DNA of 64,000 nt from DAOUEG01 sp964595455. GTDB taxonomy: Bacteria > Chloroflexota > Dehalococcoidia > Dehalococcoidales > RBG-16-60-22. Position numbers and translations under genes: made by a program. Positions 16,142 through 24,972 of this stretch are shown here, piece by piece. A model generated the notes under the pieces. It made no database searches, was not told the origin of the DNA, and saw only the letters and a program-made list of their open reading frames with translations. Location: contig CAZQQL010000003.1 in the NCBI GenBank assembly GCA_964595455.1, positions 1 through 64,000 on the forward strand. Direction: 5' to 3'. The stretch's first letter is position 1. Each line of letters starts with the position of its first letter.

Positions 16142-16873
16142 ATGAGAATTATCATCATCGCCGATATCCACGGCAACCTGGCCGCGCTGCAGGCGGTGCT
16201 GGAAGACGCCCGGGCGCACGGCGGCATCGATATGCTCTGGTGCCTCGGGGACATCGTGGGGTACGGGCCGGAGCCGGGCGGATGTATCGAGATCGTGAGG
16301 TCATTGAGCAACGTCGTCATCGCCGGCAACCATGACCGCGGGGCCGTCGGCAAACTGGATACGGCCTACTTCAACCCGGCCGCAGCGGATGCCCTGCAAT
16401 GGACGGCCGGGCAGTTGACGCCGGCCCAGAAGGACTACCTGGCGCGGCTGCCGCTGACGCTGGAGTACGAGCAGTTCCTCCTCGTCCACGGCAGTCCTGC
16501 CGACCCGCTGCTGGAGTACCTGATTTCCGCTGGCATCGCGGAAAAGAACTTCGATCTCTACGCCTTCAAATTCTGCCTGGTGGGCCACTCCCATATCCCA
16601 GTGGCGTTTCGCAACGACGATGGAGGTGTCAAGCCCATCGGTCTCCAGCCGGGCGTGGGACTGGTTTTAGCTGAGAAACGGATGATCATCAATCCGGGGT
16701 CGGTCGGTCAGCCGCGTGACGGCGACTTCCGGGCTGCCTACGGGGTCTATGATACCGACGCCGGCATGTTCCGCCTCCAAAGGGTGGAGTACGACATCAA
16801 GGCCACGCAGGACGGGATCATGGCGGCGGGACTGCCGGTCAGGCTGGCGACGCGGCTAAATTCCGGTTACTAG
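16142..16873 (+). CDS. Calcineurin-like metallophosphoesterase
   Basis: The 243-residue protein has all metal-binding motifs of the YfcE/MJ0936-like phosphoesterases: DIHGN, GDIVGYGP, GNHD, VHGSP and GHSH, then NPGSVGQPRDGD. It probably hydrolyses phosphodiesters or phosphomonoesters; its substrate is unknown. The ATG at 16142 is chosen over a GTG at 16133 because a TATATT -10 box ends at 16131, which would make the mRNA start close to 16138-16142. Confidence 0.9.
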   Translation: MRIIIIADIHGNLAALQAVLEDARAHGGIDMLWCLGDIVGYGPEPGGCIEIVRSLSNVVIAGNHDRGAVGKLDTAYFNPAAADALQWTAGQLTPAQKDYLARLPLTLEYEQFLLVHGSPADPLLEYLISAGIAEKNFDLYAFKFCLVGHSHIPVAFRNDDGGVKPIGLQPGVGLVLAEKRMIINPGSVGQPRDGDFRAAYGVYDTDAGMFRLQRVEYDIKATQDGIMAAGLPVRLATRLNSGY

Positions 16874-16890
16874 ACTTTGTGCCCCCATCT

Positions 16891-17730
16891 TCAAGGTTTT
16901 TGGTCATCCTCTAGTAGGTCCAGCCCAATATCGGCATGCCCAGTTTTCGGTTCGACGATGACTGATTCTCTCTCTATGCGAGGTCTCGACATGAAACCAG
17001 TTACGGCAACTATATTTTCTATGGGTCTGCGTAGCCTTCTTACAAGAGAACTAACGGTATCAAAGTCTTGCGTATCTATGGCTTCAACGAGTCTAGTGTA
17101 AGTTCGCCTAAGTTCTTGTACTGATAAAGGGCTAATCTCGTTTGTTATATGCTCATTCCGTCTGGTAGTACTAAGTCTCGTAAGGGATAGAATCTCTTCT
17201 ATTAACTCTCTTTCAGTTCTTAAGGCACCATCTGGCCGCTCTCGTCCTTTTTTTAAGATAGTACCGATGGCATTTTCAAGTTTTGGCCACCACATTTCAT
17301 ATACTTCAGTCAGTACCGTATCATCAAGTTTTTGTTCCGCGCAAGCCGCATTGATCGTCTTTATCAGTTTATAAAAATCCTCTTTATTGAAGCAGGTTGC
17401 TTGGAATTGGACTAAAGGACCAACTAGATCAGTGTTCTCTAACCCAAATAAAACCGGGCATATTCTGGCTTTTTCCAATTGTTTGGATAACGCTCCAGAT
17501 TCGAACAATATCCATGGACTAGACAAATTTTCTCTTGTTAAAATAATTATTCCAACTTGAGATTCCTGTAATTCTCTTGATATCTCACTTGCCCATCTTG
17601 TACCTTTTTCAACATCATCTGGAGTAAAGTATGGTTTTACGTTTTGAAGAACCCCCGGAATCCATTTTTTTACAACTTCACCAAGTTCTTTACTGAGAGT
17701 CCCGGACCAACTAATAAAAATCTTGATCAT
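16891..17730 (-). CDS. TIR-domain protein, probable defence NADase
   Basis: An N-terminal TIR domain (about residues 1-130) starts KIFISWSG and contains YFTPDDVEKGTRW and PWILFESGALSK, whose Glu (E77 from this start) matches the catalytic Glu of NAD-cleaving TIR proteins. The C-terminal 140 residues are mostly helical and unassigned. The start at 17730 (MIKIFISW) is preferred; the frame continues to 17757. The gene is AT-rich relative to its neighbours and stands alone, as expected for a transferred defence gene. No Thoeris or CBASS partner is adjacent. Confidence 0.85.
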   Translation of the reverse strand: MIKIFISWSGTLSKELGEVVKKWIPGVLQNVKPYFTPDDVEKGTRWASEISRELQESQVGIIILTRENLSSPWILFESGALSKQLEKARICPVLFGLENTDLVGPLVQFQATCFNKEDFYKLIKTINAACAEQKLDDTVLTEVYEMWWPKLENAIGTILKKGRERPDGALRTERELIEEILSLTRLSTTRRNEHITNEISPLSVQELRRTYTRLVEAIDTQDFDTVSSLVRRLRRPIENIVAVTGFMSRPRIERESVIVEPKTGHADIGLDLLEDDQKP

Positions 17731-17866
17731 GATTACTTTTCCCCAATCGATTAACAAATTAGTCTAAAACAAATTCGGTATGTTTGTCAATAATTGTTAA
17801 TAATTCACTTTAACCATAAACCTCGAATTTTACAGCCTTTAGTCCCATATCGAGAATGCTCTGTTC

Positions 17867-17893
17867 TTGACAAACCCCATACTACCCTATACG
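17867..17893 (+). promoter_or_regulatory. SRP RNA promoter
   Basis: A perfect TTGACA (17867-17872) is followed by TATACG (17888-17893, 15-bp spacer) or TACGCT (17890-17895, 17-bp spacer). Either predicts a start near 17901, just before the SRP RNA body. Confidence 0.6.
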
Positions 17894-17904
17894 CTTAAGT
17901 ATGA

Positions 17905-18178
17905 GGTCGTGCTAGACGGGGAGTTAGCGGTGCCCTGTACCTGAAACCCGCTATAGCAGGGTCGAATTCCCGCTTGAGGCTCTCATCTGGTAGGACTGCT
18001 AACGGTAAGCAGCGTTGAAGGCTGGGTCCTGCGCGGCGGAACGCCGTGAACCCCGTCAGGTCTGAGAGGAAGCAGCGGTAAACGGATAATTCCGGGTGCC
18101 GCAGGGTTGCCTGGCTGGAGCCGGCTGCCGGAGGCAAGCTGGTTGGTGGTGTCGAGAGTGGGTGCACGGCCTCTTTAT
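17905..18178 (+). ncRNA. ffs: Signal recognition particle RNA, large bacterial type with Alu domain
   Basis: The SRP54-binding tip is unmistakable: CCCCGTCAGG, TGAGAGGAAGCAGCGG (about 18052-18076). Upstream the Alu-domain signature GGTGCCCTGTACCTG, CCCGCTATAGCAGGGTCGAA is almost identical to the Bacillus large SRP RNA. GAGGC near 17969 pairs with GCCTC at about 18172-18176, closing the long helix, which sets the approximate 3' end. Length is about 270 nt. Ends are approximate. The following ksgA starts within 10 bases, with no clear terminator between. Confidence 0.93.
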
Positions 18179-18182
18179 TGAA

Positions 18183-19109
18183 ATGGATAACAGCCCGGAA
18201 GGCGTCCCTACTTCCCTCCTCACACAAACGAAGAAGCTGCTCCGCCGGTTCGGCCTGCGACCCCGGAAAGGCCTGGGCCAGCATTTCCTCATCGATGCCG
18301 ATGTCCTGAACGGCATCGTCGCCGCGGCTGACCTGAAAAAGTCCGATACGGTCATCGAGGTCGGTCCCGGCCTCGGCATCATGACGGATGAACTGGCGGC
18401 CCGCGCCGGCTGGGTCATCGCCATCGAACTGGATACCAACCTGGCTACCATGCTCCAGACCTCCCTCACCCATGATAACGTCGTCATCCTCAACGGGGAC
18501 ATCCTGGGCATGGAACCGGGCAGGCTTTTCGAATCGCACGCGGCGCAAATACCGCTGAACATGGCTTCCTACAAGGTCGTGGCCAACCTGCCGTACTACA
18601 TCACCTCGCCGGTGCTGCGGCACTTCCTGGAAGCCTCGACACGTCCTGATGTCATGGTCGTTATGATCCAGAAGGAAGTTGCGGAAACGGTCTGCGCCGG
18701 GTCGGGCAAACGGACGCTGCTCAGTATCGCCGTCCAGGTCTACGGGAAACCGGAGATCATCATGACGGTACCGCCGCAAGCGTTCTTCCCGGCGCCGGAC
18801 GTAGCTTCGGCGGTGGTGAGGATAGAAGTGTATCGCGAACCGGCGGTGGATATCGGGGACGGCGAGGCGTTTTTCCGGCTCGTGAGGGCGGGCTTTTCCG
18901 CGCCGCGCAAACAGCTTCTCAATTCGCTGTCCAGCGGCCTGTCCTTTACCCGGGAACAGACCGCAGCGCTGCTGAAGGCAGCAAACATCAACCCGACCCG
19001 CCGTGCCGGCGCCCTGGAACTGGAAGAATGGGCTCAACTGTTGAAAATACTGAACGATAAGGAAATGGACTGGCTCTATGCTGACGCTCAAAGCCCCCGC
19101 CAAGATTAA
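18183..19109 (+). CDS. ksgA: 16S rRNA dimethyladenosine transferase KsgA
   Basis: KsgA dimethylates two adjacent adenosines near the 3' end of 16S rRNA. The 308-residue sequence shows GLGQHFLID, the SAM motif VIEVGPGLGIMTDEL and the catalytic NLPYYITSPVL. The ATG at 18183 is used; the frame is open back to 18096, but that part lies within the SRP RNA and is not protein-like. No clear ribosome site is visible. The gene overlaps ispE by 32 bp in another frame, so the two are coupled. Confidence 0.96.
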   Translation: MDNSPEGVPTSLLTQTKKLLRRFGLRPRKGLGQHFLIDADVLNGIVAAADLKKSDTVIEVGPGLGIMTDELAARAGWVIAIELDTNLATMLQTSLTHDNVVILNGDILGMEPGRLFESHAAQIPLNMASYKVVANLPYYITSPVLRHFLEASTRPDVMVVMIQKEVAETVCAGSGKRTLLSIAVQVYGKPEIIMTVPPQAFFPAPDVASAVVRIEVYREPAVDIGDGEAFFRLVRAGFSAPRKQLLNSLSSGLSFTREQTAALLKAANINPTRRAGALELEEWAQLLKILNDKEMDWLYADAQSPRQD

Positions 19110-19923
19110 CCTGACACTGGAAGTCCTCGGTAAGCGCCCGGACGGTTACCACGAGATACGCACTGTCATGCAGACAGTGGGAATGTACGATACGCTCCAT
19201 TTTGAAACAGCGAAAAAAGTGCTGATTACCAGCAACCAGGCCGACTGGAAACCGGAGAGCAGCCTGGTCTCCAGGGCCATCCAGTCCGTCAAGGAAGCAA
19301 CGAAATACAAAAAGGGCGTCGCGCTCCACATCGAGAAGCGTATCCCGCTGCTGTCCGGCCTGGGCGGAGATTCCAGCGACGCCGCCACGGTCATCCGCGG
19401 CCTCATGCAGCTCTGGAGCCTCAACCTGGATAATGACACGGTCATCGATATCGCGGGGAAACTCGGCTCGGATGTTACCTTTTTCCTGGACGGCGGCACC
19501 GCGCTGGGCGAGGGGCGCGGCGACCAGATCACACCCCTGCCGCCGATGGCCCGCCAGTGGGCGGTCCTGATGCTGCCGGAAGTGCCCGTGGAACCGGGCA
19601 AGACGGCGCTCATGTACAACAGCCTCAAGCCGAAACACTTTACCGACGGCCAGACCACGCGCCGGCTCGTTGAAGCCCTTATCACCGGCCTCAGGTTCCG
19701 CCCGACGATGCTCGTCAATACCTTCGACAATATAGCTTTCAACCCCGATTCCATCCTCAGCATGTACCGGGAACGCATCCTCGATCTCGGGGCACAGCAT
19801 GTCCACGTCTGCGGCTCGGGGCCGTCCCTGTACAGCCTTTACGAAGACAAGGCCGCCGCTGACGACCTCGCGGTCAAGTGCCAGAACCAGGGACTCAAGA
19901 CCTACGTGGTAGCGACGGTATAA
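19078..19923 (+). CDS. ispE: 4-diphosphocytidyl-2-C-methyl-D-erythritol kinase
   Basis: IspE phosphorylates CDP-methylerythritol in the MEP isoprenoid pathway. The 281-residue GHMP-kinase sequence begins LKAPAKINLTLEVLGKRPDGYH and has the ATP loop PLLSGLGGDSSDAA, then the late motif HVCGSGPSLYSLY. The ATG lies inside the end of ksgA; the ksgA-ispE neighbourhood is common in bacteria. Confidence 0.96.
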   Translation: MLTLKAPAKINLTLEVLGKRPDGYHEIRTVMQTVGMYDTLHFETAKKVLITSNQADWKPESSLVSRAIQSVKEATKYKKGVALHIEKRIPLLSGLGGDSSDAATVIRGLMQLWSLNLDNDTVIDIAGKLGSDVTFFLDGGTALGEGRGDQITPLPPMARQWAVLMLPEVPVEPGKTALMYNSLKPKHFTDGQTTRRLVEALITGLRFRPTMLVNTFDNIAFNPDSILSMYRERILDLGAQHVHVCGSGPSLYSLYEDKAAADDLAVKCQNQGLKTYVVATV

Positions 19924-19961
19924 GATTCAAGTCAAAAGTTAAAAACTTCCATGGCCTGGGA

Positions 19962-20077
19962 AAATCTCCCTTTATCCCTCCCCGTGTCAAGCACGGGGCA
20001 GGCTCTAAAGGAGGGACAATTGATCGTGCTCCACAACCAGTAACGGGTTCACTATCGTCTTCCTAATGGGTAGATTT
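19962..20077. repeat. MITE-like palindromic element, copy A
   Basis: The 116-bp unit begins AAATCTCCCTTT and ends AGATTT. It shares the internal blocks GGGACAAT, ATCGTGCT and CACTATCGTCTTCC, in the same order and spacing, with the 114-bp unit at 47616-47729. No gene is present. It follows the ispE stop. Confidence 0.65.
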
Positions 20078-20092
20078 CTGGCTACCCTTTTT
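20068..20092 (+). terminator. Rho-independent terminator after ispE
   Basis: GGGTAG (20068-20073) and CTACCC (20082-20087) form a 6-bp stem with an eight-base loop and are followed by TTTTTCTTTT. The hairpin overlaps the end of the repeat element at 19962-20077. Confidence 0.65.
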
Positions 20093-20119
20093 CTTTTAAA
20101 ATCCCTTACAATGTGAACG

Positions 20120-20935
20120 ATGAATGACACCACTGTGGAGAATTGCAGGTCGTACGGGAATCCTCCTCATACGATTGCCCTGCTGCACGGCGGTCCCGGC
20201 GCGCCCGGCGAAATGGCCCCGGTAGCACGGGAACTCTCTGCAATGACCGGCGTGCTCGAGCCGCTTCAGACCAGAGACACTATCGATGGCCAGGTGGAGG
20301 AACTGCGGGAAGTCCTGGCATCCAGCGCCAGCCTGCCCGTCATAATCGCCGGGTATTCCTGGGGAGCCTGGCTCGGGCTGCTATTCACCGTCCGCCATCC
20401 GGACATGGTACGGAAGCTGGTCCTGATTAGCTCCGGCCCGTTCGAGGCACGTTATGCGGAGGAAATGTTCGCTGTCCGCCTTTCGCGATTCCGTGAAAAT
20501 GAGCGCACCGAAGTCCTGGAGCTTATCGAAAAGATCCGTGACCCCGCCCTCCGCGATAACGGCTCGCCGATAACCAGGCTTGGGGCATTGTTCGACAAGG
20601 CCGATACTTACGAAGCCCTGTCCGTTCCCCACGAAGGCTCCGGCTTTGACCAGCGCATCTATGACGGCATCTGGCCGGAAGCGGAAAGACTGCGGGCGTC
20701 CGGACAACTGCTGGCGATGGCATCCGGTATAAGATGCCCGGTCGTCGCCATCCACGGCGATTATGATCCCCATCCCGCCGAGGGTGTGCGCGTACCGCTT
20801 TCCCGAGTCGTACCGGATTTCCGCTTCCTTCTTCTGCTGAAGTGCGGGCATACGCCCTGGCGCGAGCGGTATGCACATGATGAATTCTACCGGATACTGA
20901 AGGAGAACATCACCAATGACGCTGATCACGATTGA
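20120..20935 (+). CDS. Alpha/beta hydrolase (proline-iminopeptidase/epoxide-hydrolase-like)
   Basis: The 271-residue protein has the HGGPG oxyanion motif, the nucleophile elbow GYSWG, a late acid in HGDYDPHP and the catalytic His in CGHTPW. It may be a small peptidase or esterase; the substrate is unknown. A TACAAT -10 box ends seven bases before the ATG and no Shine-Dalgarno is present, so the mRNA is probably leaderless. Its end overlaps the next gene by 20 bp. Confidence 0.88.
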   Translation: MNDTTVENCRSYGNPPHTIALLHGGPGAPGEMAPVARELSAMTGVLEPLQTRDTIDGQVEELREVLASSASLPVIIAGYSWGAWLGLLFTVRHPDMVRKLVLISSGPFEARYAEEMFAVRLSRFRENERTEVLELIEKIRDPALRDNGSPITRLGALFDKADTYEALSVPHEGSGFDQRIYDGIWPEAERLRASGQLLAMASGIRCPVVAIHGDYDPHPAEGVRVPLSRVVPDFRFLLLLKCGHTPWRERYAHDEFYRILKENITNDADHD

Positions 20936-21725
20936 CAAGGAAACCTGCACCAGATGCGGCCTCTGCACCATTCCCTGCCGGATGATCTACATGAGGGAAG
21001 GAAGCTATCCGCGCCAGCTCCCCGGGACCGATGAGTTCTGTATGCGCTGCGGGCATTGCGTGGGAATCTGCCCGACCGGCGCCCTGACGCACAGGGAAAT
21101 GCCGCTCGAAGAGACCCCTCTCATCGACAAGTCCCTGCGGATCAGCTTTGAACAATGCGCCCAGCTTATCAAGAGCCGCCGTTCCATCCGGGAATACCGG
21201 GACGAGGACGTGCCGGATGAAGTCTTCGAGAAAATCATCGATGTCGCACGATACGCTCCTACCGGCCACAATTTTCAGGAAGTACAGTGGCTGGTGGTCA
21301 ATAATCGTGAGAAGGTTCGGCAGATAGCCGCCATCGGTGCCCAATTCCTGCGGGACATGATGAAGAGCAATCCGGAGATGGCCCAGATGTTCGCCGGCAT
21401 CATCCAGCAACTTGACCTGGGTCGTGACATGTTTCTCCAGGGCGCCCCGGCGGTGGTCCTCACCTATGCCGAGGCGGAGAACTTAATCGCCCGGACGGAC
21501 TGCGTTATCGCCATGTCATATTTCGACCTGGCAGCTACCACCATAGGCCTCGGCTGCTGCTGGGCCGGCTTCATGATGATGGCGTCTGTGTCTTATCCGG
21601 ACATGGTGAAAGTCCTGGGGCTTCCGGAAGGGTACTCGCCCTTTGCTGCGCTGATGGTGGGCTATCCGCAGTACCGGTATACAAGGATACCGGCGCGCAA
21701 GCCGGGGCAGATAACCTGGCTTTAG
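20916..21725 (+). CDS. Ferredoxin-nitroreductase fusion
   Basis: The N-terminal 65 residues hold two [4Fe-4S] motifs (CTRCGLCTIPC and CMRCGHCVGICP). The remaining part is an FMN-binding nitroreductase: SRRSIREYRDEDVP, ARYAPTGHNFQ and the GLGCCWAGF segment. Such fusions can take electrons from a ferredoxin pool to reduce a small organic substrate; the substrate is not known. It overlaps the upstream hydrolase by 20 bp, so the two are coupled. Confidence 0.9.
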   Translation: MTLITIDKETCTRCGLCTIPCRMIYMREGSYPRQLPGTDEFCMRCGHCVGICPTGALTHREMPLEETPLIDKSLRISFEQCAQLIKSRRSIREYRDEDVPDEVFEKIIDVARYAPTGHNFQEVQWLVVNNREKVRQIAAIGAQFLRDMMKSNPEMAQMFAGIIQQLDLGRDMFLQGAPAVVLTYAEAENLIARTDCVIAMSYFDLAATTIGLGCCWAGFMMMASVSYPDMVKVLGLPEGYSPFAALMVGYPQYRYTRIPARKPGQITWL

Positions 21726-21787
21726 CCGCGAGACAAACAACGTTCCAATGCCGTATACTAACAGGAAAACGGGTTCGGGAGACGGAT

Positions 21788-22297
21788 ATGGCAAGATACA
21801 ACACGGAAGATAACCTCAAGGATGCTTTCGCGGGTGAGAGTGAAGCTAACCGGCGGTATACCTTCTACGCGGAAAAAGCGGAGAAAGACGGCTATGCACA
21901 AGTCGCCAGTCTGTTCCGTGCCGTCGCCAATGCGGAAACGGTGCATGCCAAGAACCATTTCACGGTGCTGGACGCTATCGGGAGTACCCAGGACAATCTC
22001 CTCGCCGCGGTGATGGGTGAATATAGCGAGTTCACCGGCATGTACCCGGAATTCATCGAGGACGCCCAGAAAGACCGTAACGCCCGCGCCGAAAAGAGCT
22101 TCGATTGGGCCAACAAGGTGGAACGGCTCCATCACGAGCTGTTCGAGAAGGCCCTGGAATCCGTCAAGGCCGGCAAGGACCCGGAAAACGCAGTCTATTA
22201 CGTTTGCCAGGTCTGCGGCAATACCGTCACCGGGGAACCGCCGGAGGTTTGCCCGATCTGCGGCGCCAAACGTATAGCCTTCCATCTCATTGACTGA
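21788..22297 (+). CDS. rbr: Rubrerythrin
   Basis: The 169-residue protein has a ferritin-like di-iron domain (AFAGESEANRRY, ANAETVHAKNH and a second EFIEDAQKD/HHELFEKAL set) and a C-terminal rubredoxin-like domain with CQVCG and CPICG. In anaerobes rubrerythrin reduces hydrogen peroxide. The stop codon overlaps the ATG of the next gene (TGATG). Confidence 0.95.
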   Translation: MARYNTEDNLKDAFAGESEANRRYTFYAEKAEKDGYAQVASLFRAVANAETVHAKNHFTVLDAIGSTQDNLLAAVMGEYSEFTGMYPEFIEDAQKDRNARAEKSFDWANKVERLHHELFEKALESVKAGKDPENAVYYVCQVCGNTVTGEPPEVCPICGAKRIAFHLID

Positions 22298-22914
22298 TGA
22301 CCGGCCGTCCGTTTTGGGAATCGACCTACCTGGATGACACTGTCGCGTCTTTCGGGGAGGGGCCGACGCGGGACGTGGCCGCGTTGTGGCCGCAGTTCGA
22401 CCTCTCCTGGTCCGTCCTCGACGTCGGGTGCGGTGAAGGCCGGAACGCGATTTTCCTGGCCGGCAAGGGGATGAAAGTTGACGCATTCGATATTTCCGAT
22501 GCGGGCATTGCCAAGTTCAAGCGGCTGGCGGACAGGGCCGGCGTCACCGTCACCACCTGGGTCCAGGACCTGACGAAGTTCCGGTTTGAACGGAACTACG
22601 ACCTCATCCTGTCTCACGGCGTCCTGCACCTGGTAACGAGGGAGCAGTGGCTGGACTTTATCGGCCGGATGAAAGCCGCCACGAACCCCGGCGGTATGAA
22701 CCTGGTCGGGGTCTTCACCAACCGCCTGCCCGCCGCTCCGGACATGGCAGCCGTCACCAAGGGGCTCTTCGATGAGGGCGATCTCGATGCCCTCTACTCC
22801 GAATGGGATATTCTGGTTTCCAACAACTATCAGTTCAGAGACGAGCACCCCGGCGGTATCAGGCACCATCACGCCGCGGCCCATATCGCGGCCAGGAAAC
22901 CATTAAGCCGGTAG
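22297..22914 (+). CDS. Class I SAM-dependent methyltransferase, TehB-like
   Basis: The 205-residue protein has a SAM-binding motif VLDVGCGEGRNAIFLA, then DAFDISDAGI and LILSHGVLHLV. It most resembles tellurite-resistance TehB-like methyltransferases, with an extra C-terminal His-rich end (IRHHHAAAH). Start and stop overlap with rubrerythrin suggests one transcript. The substrate is unknown. Confidence 0.85.
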   Translation: MTGRPFWESTYLDDTVASFGEGPTRDVAALWPQFDLSWSVLDVGCGEGRNAIFLAGKGMKVDAFDISDAGIAKFKRLADRAGVTVTTWVQDLTKFRFERNYDLILSHGVLHLVTREQWLDFIGRMKAATNPGGMNLVGVFTNRLPAAPDMAAVTKGLFDEGDLDALYSEWDILVSNNYQFRDEHPGGIRHHHAAAHIAARKPLSR

Positions 22915-22924
22915 TAAAAAAGAA

Positions 22925-23043
22925 CTTCACCCTCGTCTTGCCTCTCGCGCCGAGGGAGAGGAATGACATAATCACAGTGAATTAGTGGATTTTGTGCTTC
23001 CCGGCTTCTTCTCACCAGCGCGAGAGAGGATGAAGGTCAGGGG
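22925..23043. repeat. Imperfect intergenic palindrome with CTCTCGCGC arms
   Basis: The left arm (22925-22950, TTCACCCTCGTC then CCTCTCGCGC) is matched inversely by the right arm (23018-23043, GCGCGAGAGAGG then ATGAAGGTCAGG). It resembles CCTCACCCT-type intergenic repeats of other genomes. It separates two convergent genes. Confidence 0.5.
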
Positions 23044-23062
23044 GCAGTATACCGAGGCTTAC

Positions 23063-24322
23063 CTACTTCATCTCCAGCAGGCTTTTAACCAGCGTTTCTT
23101 CGTCCGCACGGCCGGTAACGCCGCCGTCCAGCCGCGCTTCCCGTAATGAGGCGAGTATCTTCTTGATAGCCGGGCCTTCCGCGATGCCCATCTGCTTCAG
23201 GTCTTCCCCGCTGAGCGCCGGTTTGACATGCCGGAGCACGTTCAGGTAGAGCTCCACCTGTTCGGCCACGGCGGTATCTGCGCAGAGTGAAGCCGCCATC
23301 AGCGCCGCGGGCTGGTAGCCGTGGAGTATGTCATAGACACGGCTTGGAGACAGGCCGGGCGTGGCGAGTTCTTCCAGCCGGTCCTGCACCGCCGCCGTCT
23401 GGCGGATGGCATCCTGCTCGGCGCCGGTAAGATGCAGGTAGTTCACCGTTGCTTCCAGGGCAGCCGCCGGAAGCTGACATAACAGCAGCGACAGGTACAG
23501 GCCGGAGGGCAGGCCATCCCCGTAACGCCGGCGGGCGGTGTCGTACCGTGCCGCCAGGTCCTCGTTGAACATGAGAGCGGGGTTGATCTTCTCCAGAAGC
23601 CCCAAAAGCCCGGCCCGGCGCAGGGCGCGTTCCGGCTCGGCTTCTTTCAATACCAGTTCCAGTTCATGGCGGATGCGATCGCCGCTGACGGTCGCCAGCA
23701 TCGGCAGGTCGCGTTCCAGCAGCAGCAGTGTCATGGGTTCGATGGCAAAACCGAGCCGCTGCTCGTACCGTACCGCCCGCCACATGCGCGTGGCGTCATC
23801 CGTAAAGCTCTTCTCATGCAGCACCCGGATGGACTTCTGCTTGAGGTCCCGGAGGCCGCCGTGAGGATCGATCACCTCGCCATAATGCTCGGGATCGATG
23901 GCCGCGGCCATGGCATTGACGCTGAAATCGCGGCGGGCCAGGTCGTCCATGAGCGAACCGGGACTGACGTCCGGGAGCGCCCCCGGCTTGCGGTAGGTTT
24001 CCGACCTCGCGGTGACGAAGTCGAGGCTCTTGCTGTCCCATTTGATGGTAGCCGTGCCGAAACGGCGATGAGCCGTAACCTTGCCGCCCATATCACCGGT
24101 GAGCAGTTCCGCCAGCGCGATGGCGTCACCTTCCACGACGATATCGATGTCCAGCGTTCCCCGGCCGAGCAGCAGGTCACGGACGGCCCCGCCCACCAGG
24201 TACAGCGGTTCGCCGCGCCCGGCGGCGATCATCCCTGCCTTGCGGATGAAAGCGACGATGTCCGGCGGCAGGCGCTGTTCGATGAGCCTGGCCAGGTTCA
24301 TATTGTTCGGCTCTGAATTCAT
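23063..24322 (-). CDS. cca: CCA tRNA nucleotidyltransferase / poly(A) polymerase family
   Basis: Class II nucleotidyltransferase that adds or repairs the tRNA CCA end. The N-terminal domain has LVGGAVRDLLLGR, the metal-binding DIDIVVEGD and RRDFSVNAMA, followed by the RNA-binding regions DPHGG and RMWRAVRYEQRLGF. The ATG at 24322 is preferred because a TATACT -10 box (24328-24333, minus strand) lies five bases upstream, predicting a leaderless mRNA; ATG 24301 is an alternative. The HD-type C-terminal region has no clear phosphohydrolase motif. Confidence 0.9.
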   Translation of the reverse strand: MNSEPNNMNLARLIEQRLPPDIVAFIRKAGMIAAGRGEPLYLVGGAVRDLLLGRGTLDIDIVVEGDAIALAELLTGDMGGKVTAHRRFGTATIKWDSKSLDFVTARSETYRKPGALPDVSPGSLMDDLARRDFSVNAMAAAIDPEHYGEVIDPHGGLRDLKQKSIRVLHEKSFTDDATRMWRAVRYEQRLGFAIEPMTLLLLERDLPMLATVSGDRIRHELELVLKEAEPERALRRAGLLGLLEKINPALMFNEDLAARYDTARRRYGDGLPSGLYLSLLLCQLPAAALEATVNYLHLTGAEQDAIRQTAAVQDRLEELATPGLSPSRVYDILHGYQPAALMAASLCADTAVAEQVELYLNVLRHVKPALSGEDLKQMGIAEGPAIKKILASLREARLDGGVTGRADEETLVKSLLEMK

Positions 24323-24426
24323 ACCCCAGTATACCATATGGTGCAAGCTCGCCGAGCTATGCGGAAGACCACCTATTTGACATGGAAAAACTCCGTGCAT
24401 CTCACGTATAATGACGGAAAGAGATT

Positions 24427-24972
24427 ATGAACTACGTCATCAGTATCGTGGGTATGACCGGCTCCGGGAAATCAGAGGTCGCCCGTATGTTCCGGGAGCG
24501 CGGGTTTGTCTCCGTGCGCTTCGGGGACGTCACCGACGACGAATTGAAGAAGCAAGGCCTGCCGCTGACGGAGGCCAACGAGCGCCGCGCCCGGGAGAGC
24601 CTGCGCCGGGAGCACGGCATGGACGCTTACGCGAAGCTCAGCCTGCCGCGCATCGAGGAAGGGCTGCAAACGGCGAACGTCGTCGTGGACGGCCTTTATT
24701 CCTGGGAGGAATATCTTTTTCTCAAGGGACACTTCGGGGACAGGCTCAAGGTCGTGGCGGTGTGGTCGTCGCCAGCGGTCCGGTACGAACGATTGGGCCG
24801 GCGCGAAATACGCCCGCTGACCCCGGCCGAAGCCGCCTCAAGGGACCGGGCGGAAATAGAAAACCTCAACAAGGGCGGGCCCATCTGCATGGCCGACCAT
24901 ACCATCCTCAATGACGGCGGCCTGGAAGCTATGAAGTCAGTGATAGAGAAAATCGTCCGGGGGTTGGCATGA
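24427..24972 (+). CDS. P-loop kinase, UPF0200 / dephospho-CoA-kinase-like
   Basis: The 181-residue protein starts with the Walker A motif GMTGSGKS and has the FGDVTDDELKKQGLPLTEANER segment characteristic of the UPF0200 family of putative nucleotide kinases, more common in archaea. The substrate is unknown. The gene overlaps the dCMP deaminase gene by 4 bp, consistent with a nucleotide-metabolism role. A TATAAT at 24407-24412 lies upstream. Confidence 0.85.
   Translation: MNYVISIVGMTGSGKSEVARMFRERGFVSVRFGDVTDDELKKQGLPLTEANERRARESLRREHGMDAYAKLSLPRIEEGLQTANVVVDGLYSWEEYLFLKGHFGDRLKVVAVWSSPAVRYERLGRREIRPLTPAEAASRDRAEIENLNKGGPICMADHTILNDGGLEAMKSVIEKIVRGLA

Noticed and set aside
18096..18182. N-terminal extension of KsgA
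   Set aside because: The stretch lies within the SRP RNA and has no protein-like pattern; the ATG at 18183 fits the family.
19962..20077. Element A as a small RNA gene
   Set aside because: Its similarity to the unit at 47616-47729 and its inverted ends fit a repeat better; no promoter precedes it.
24377..24412. TTGACA and TATAAT upstream of the UPF0200-type gene as one promoter
   Set aside because: The spacing is 24 bp, too long for a normal promoter; only the TATAAT is kept as a possible -10.
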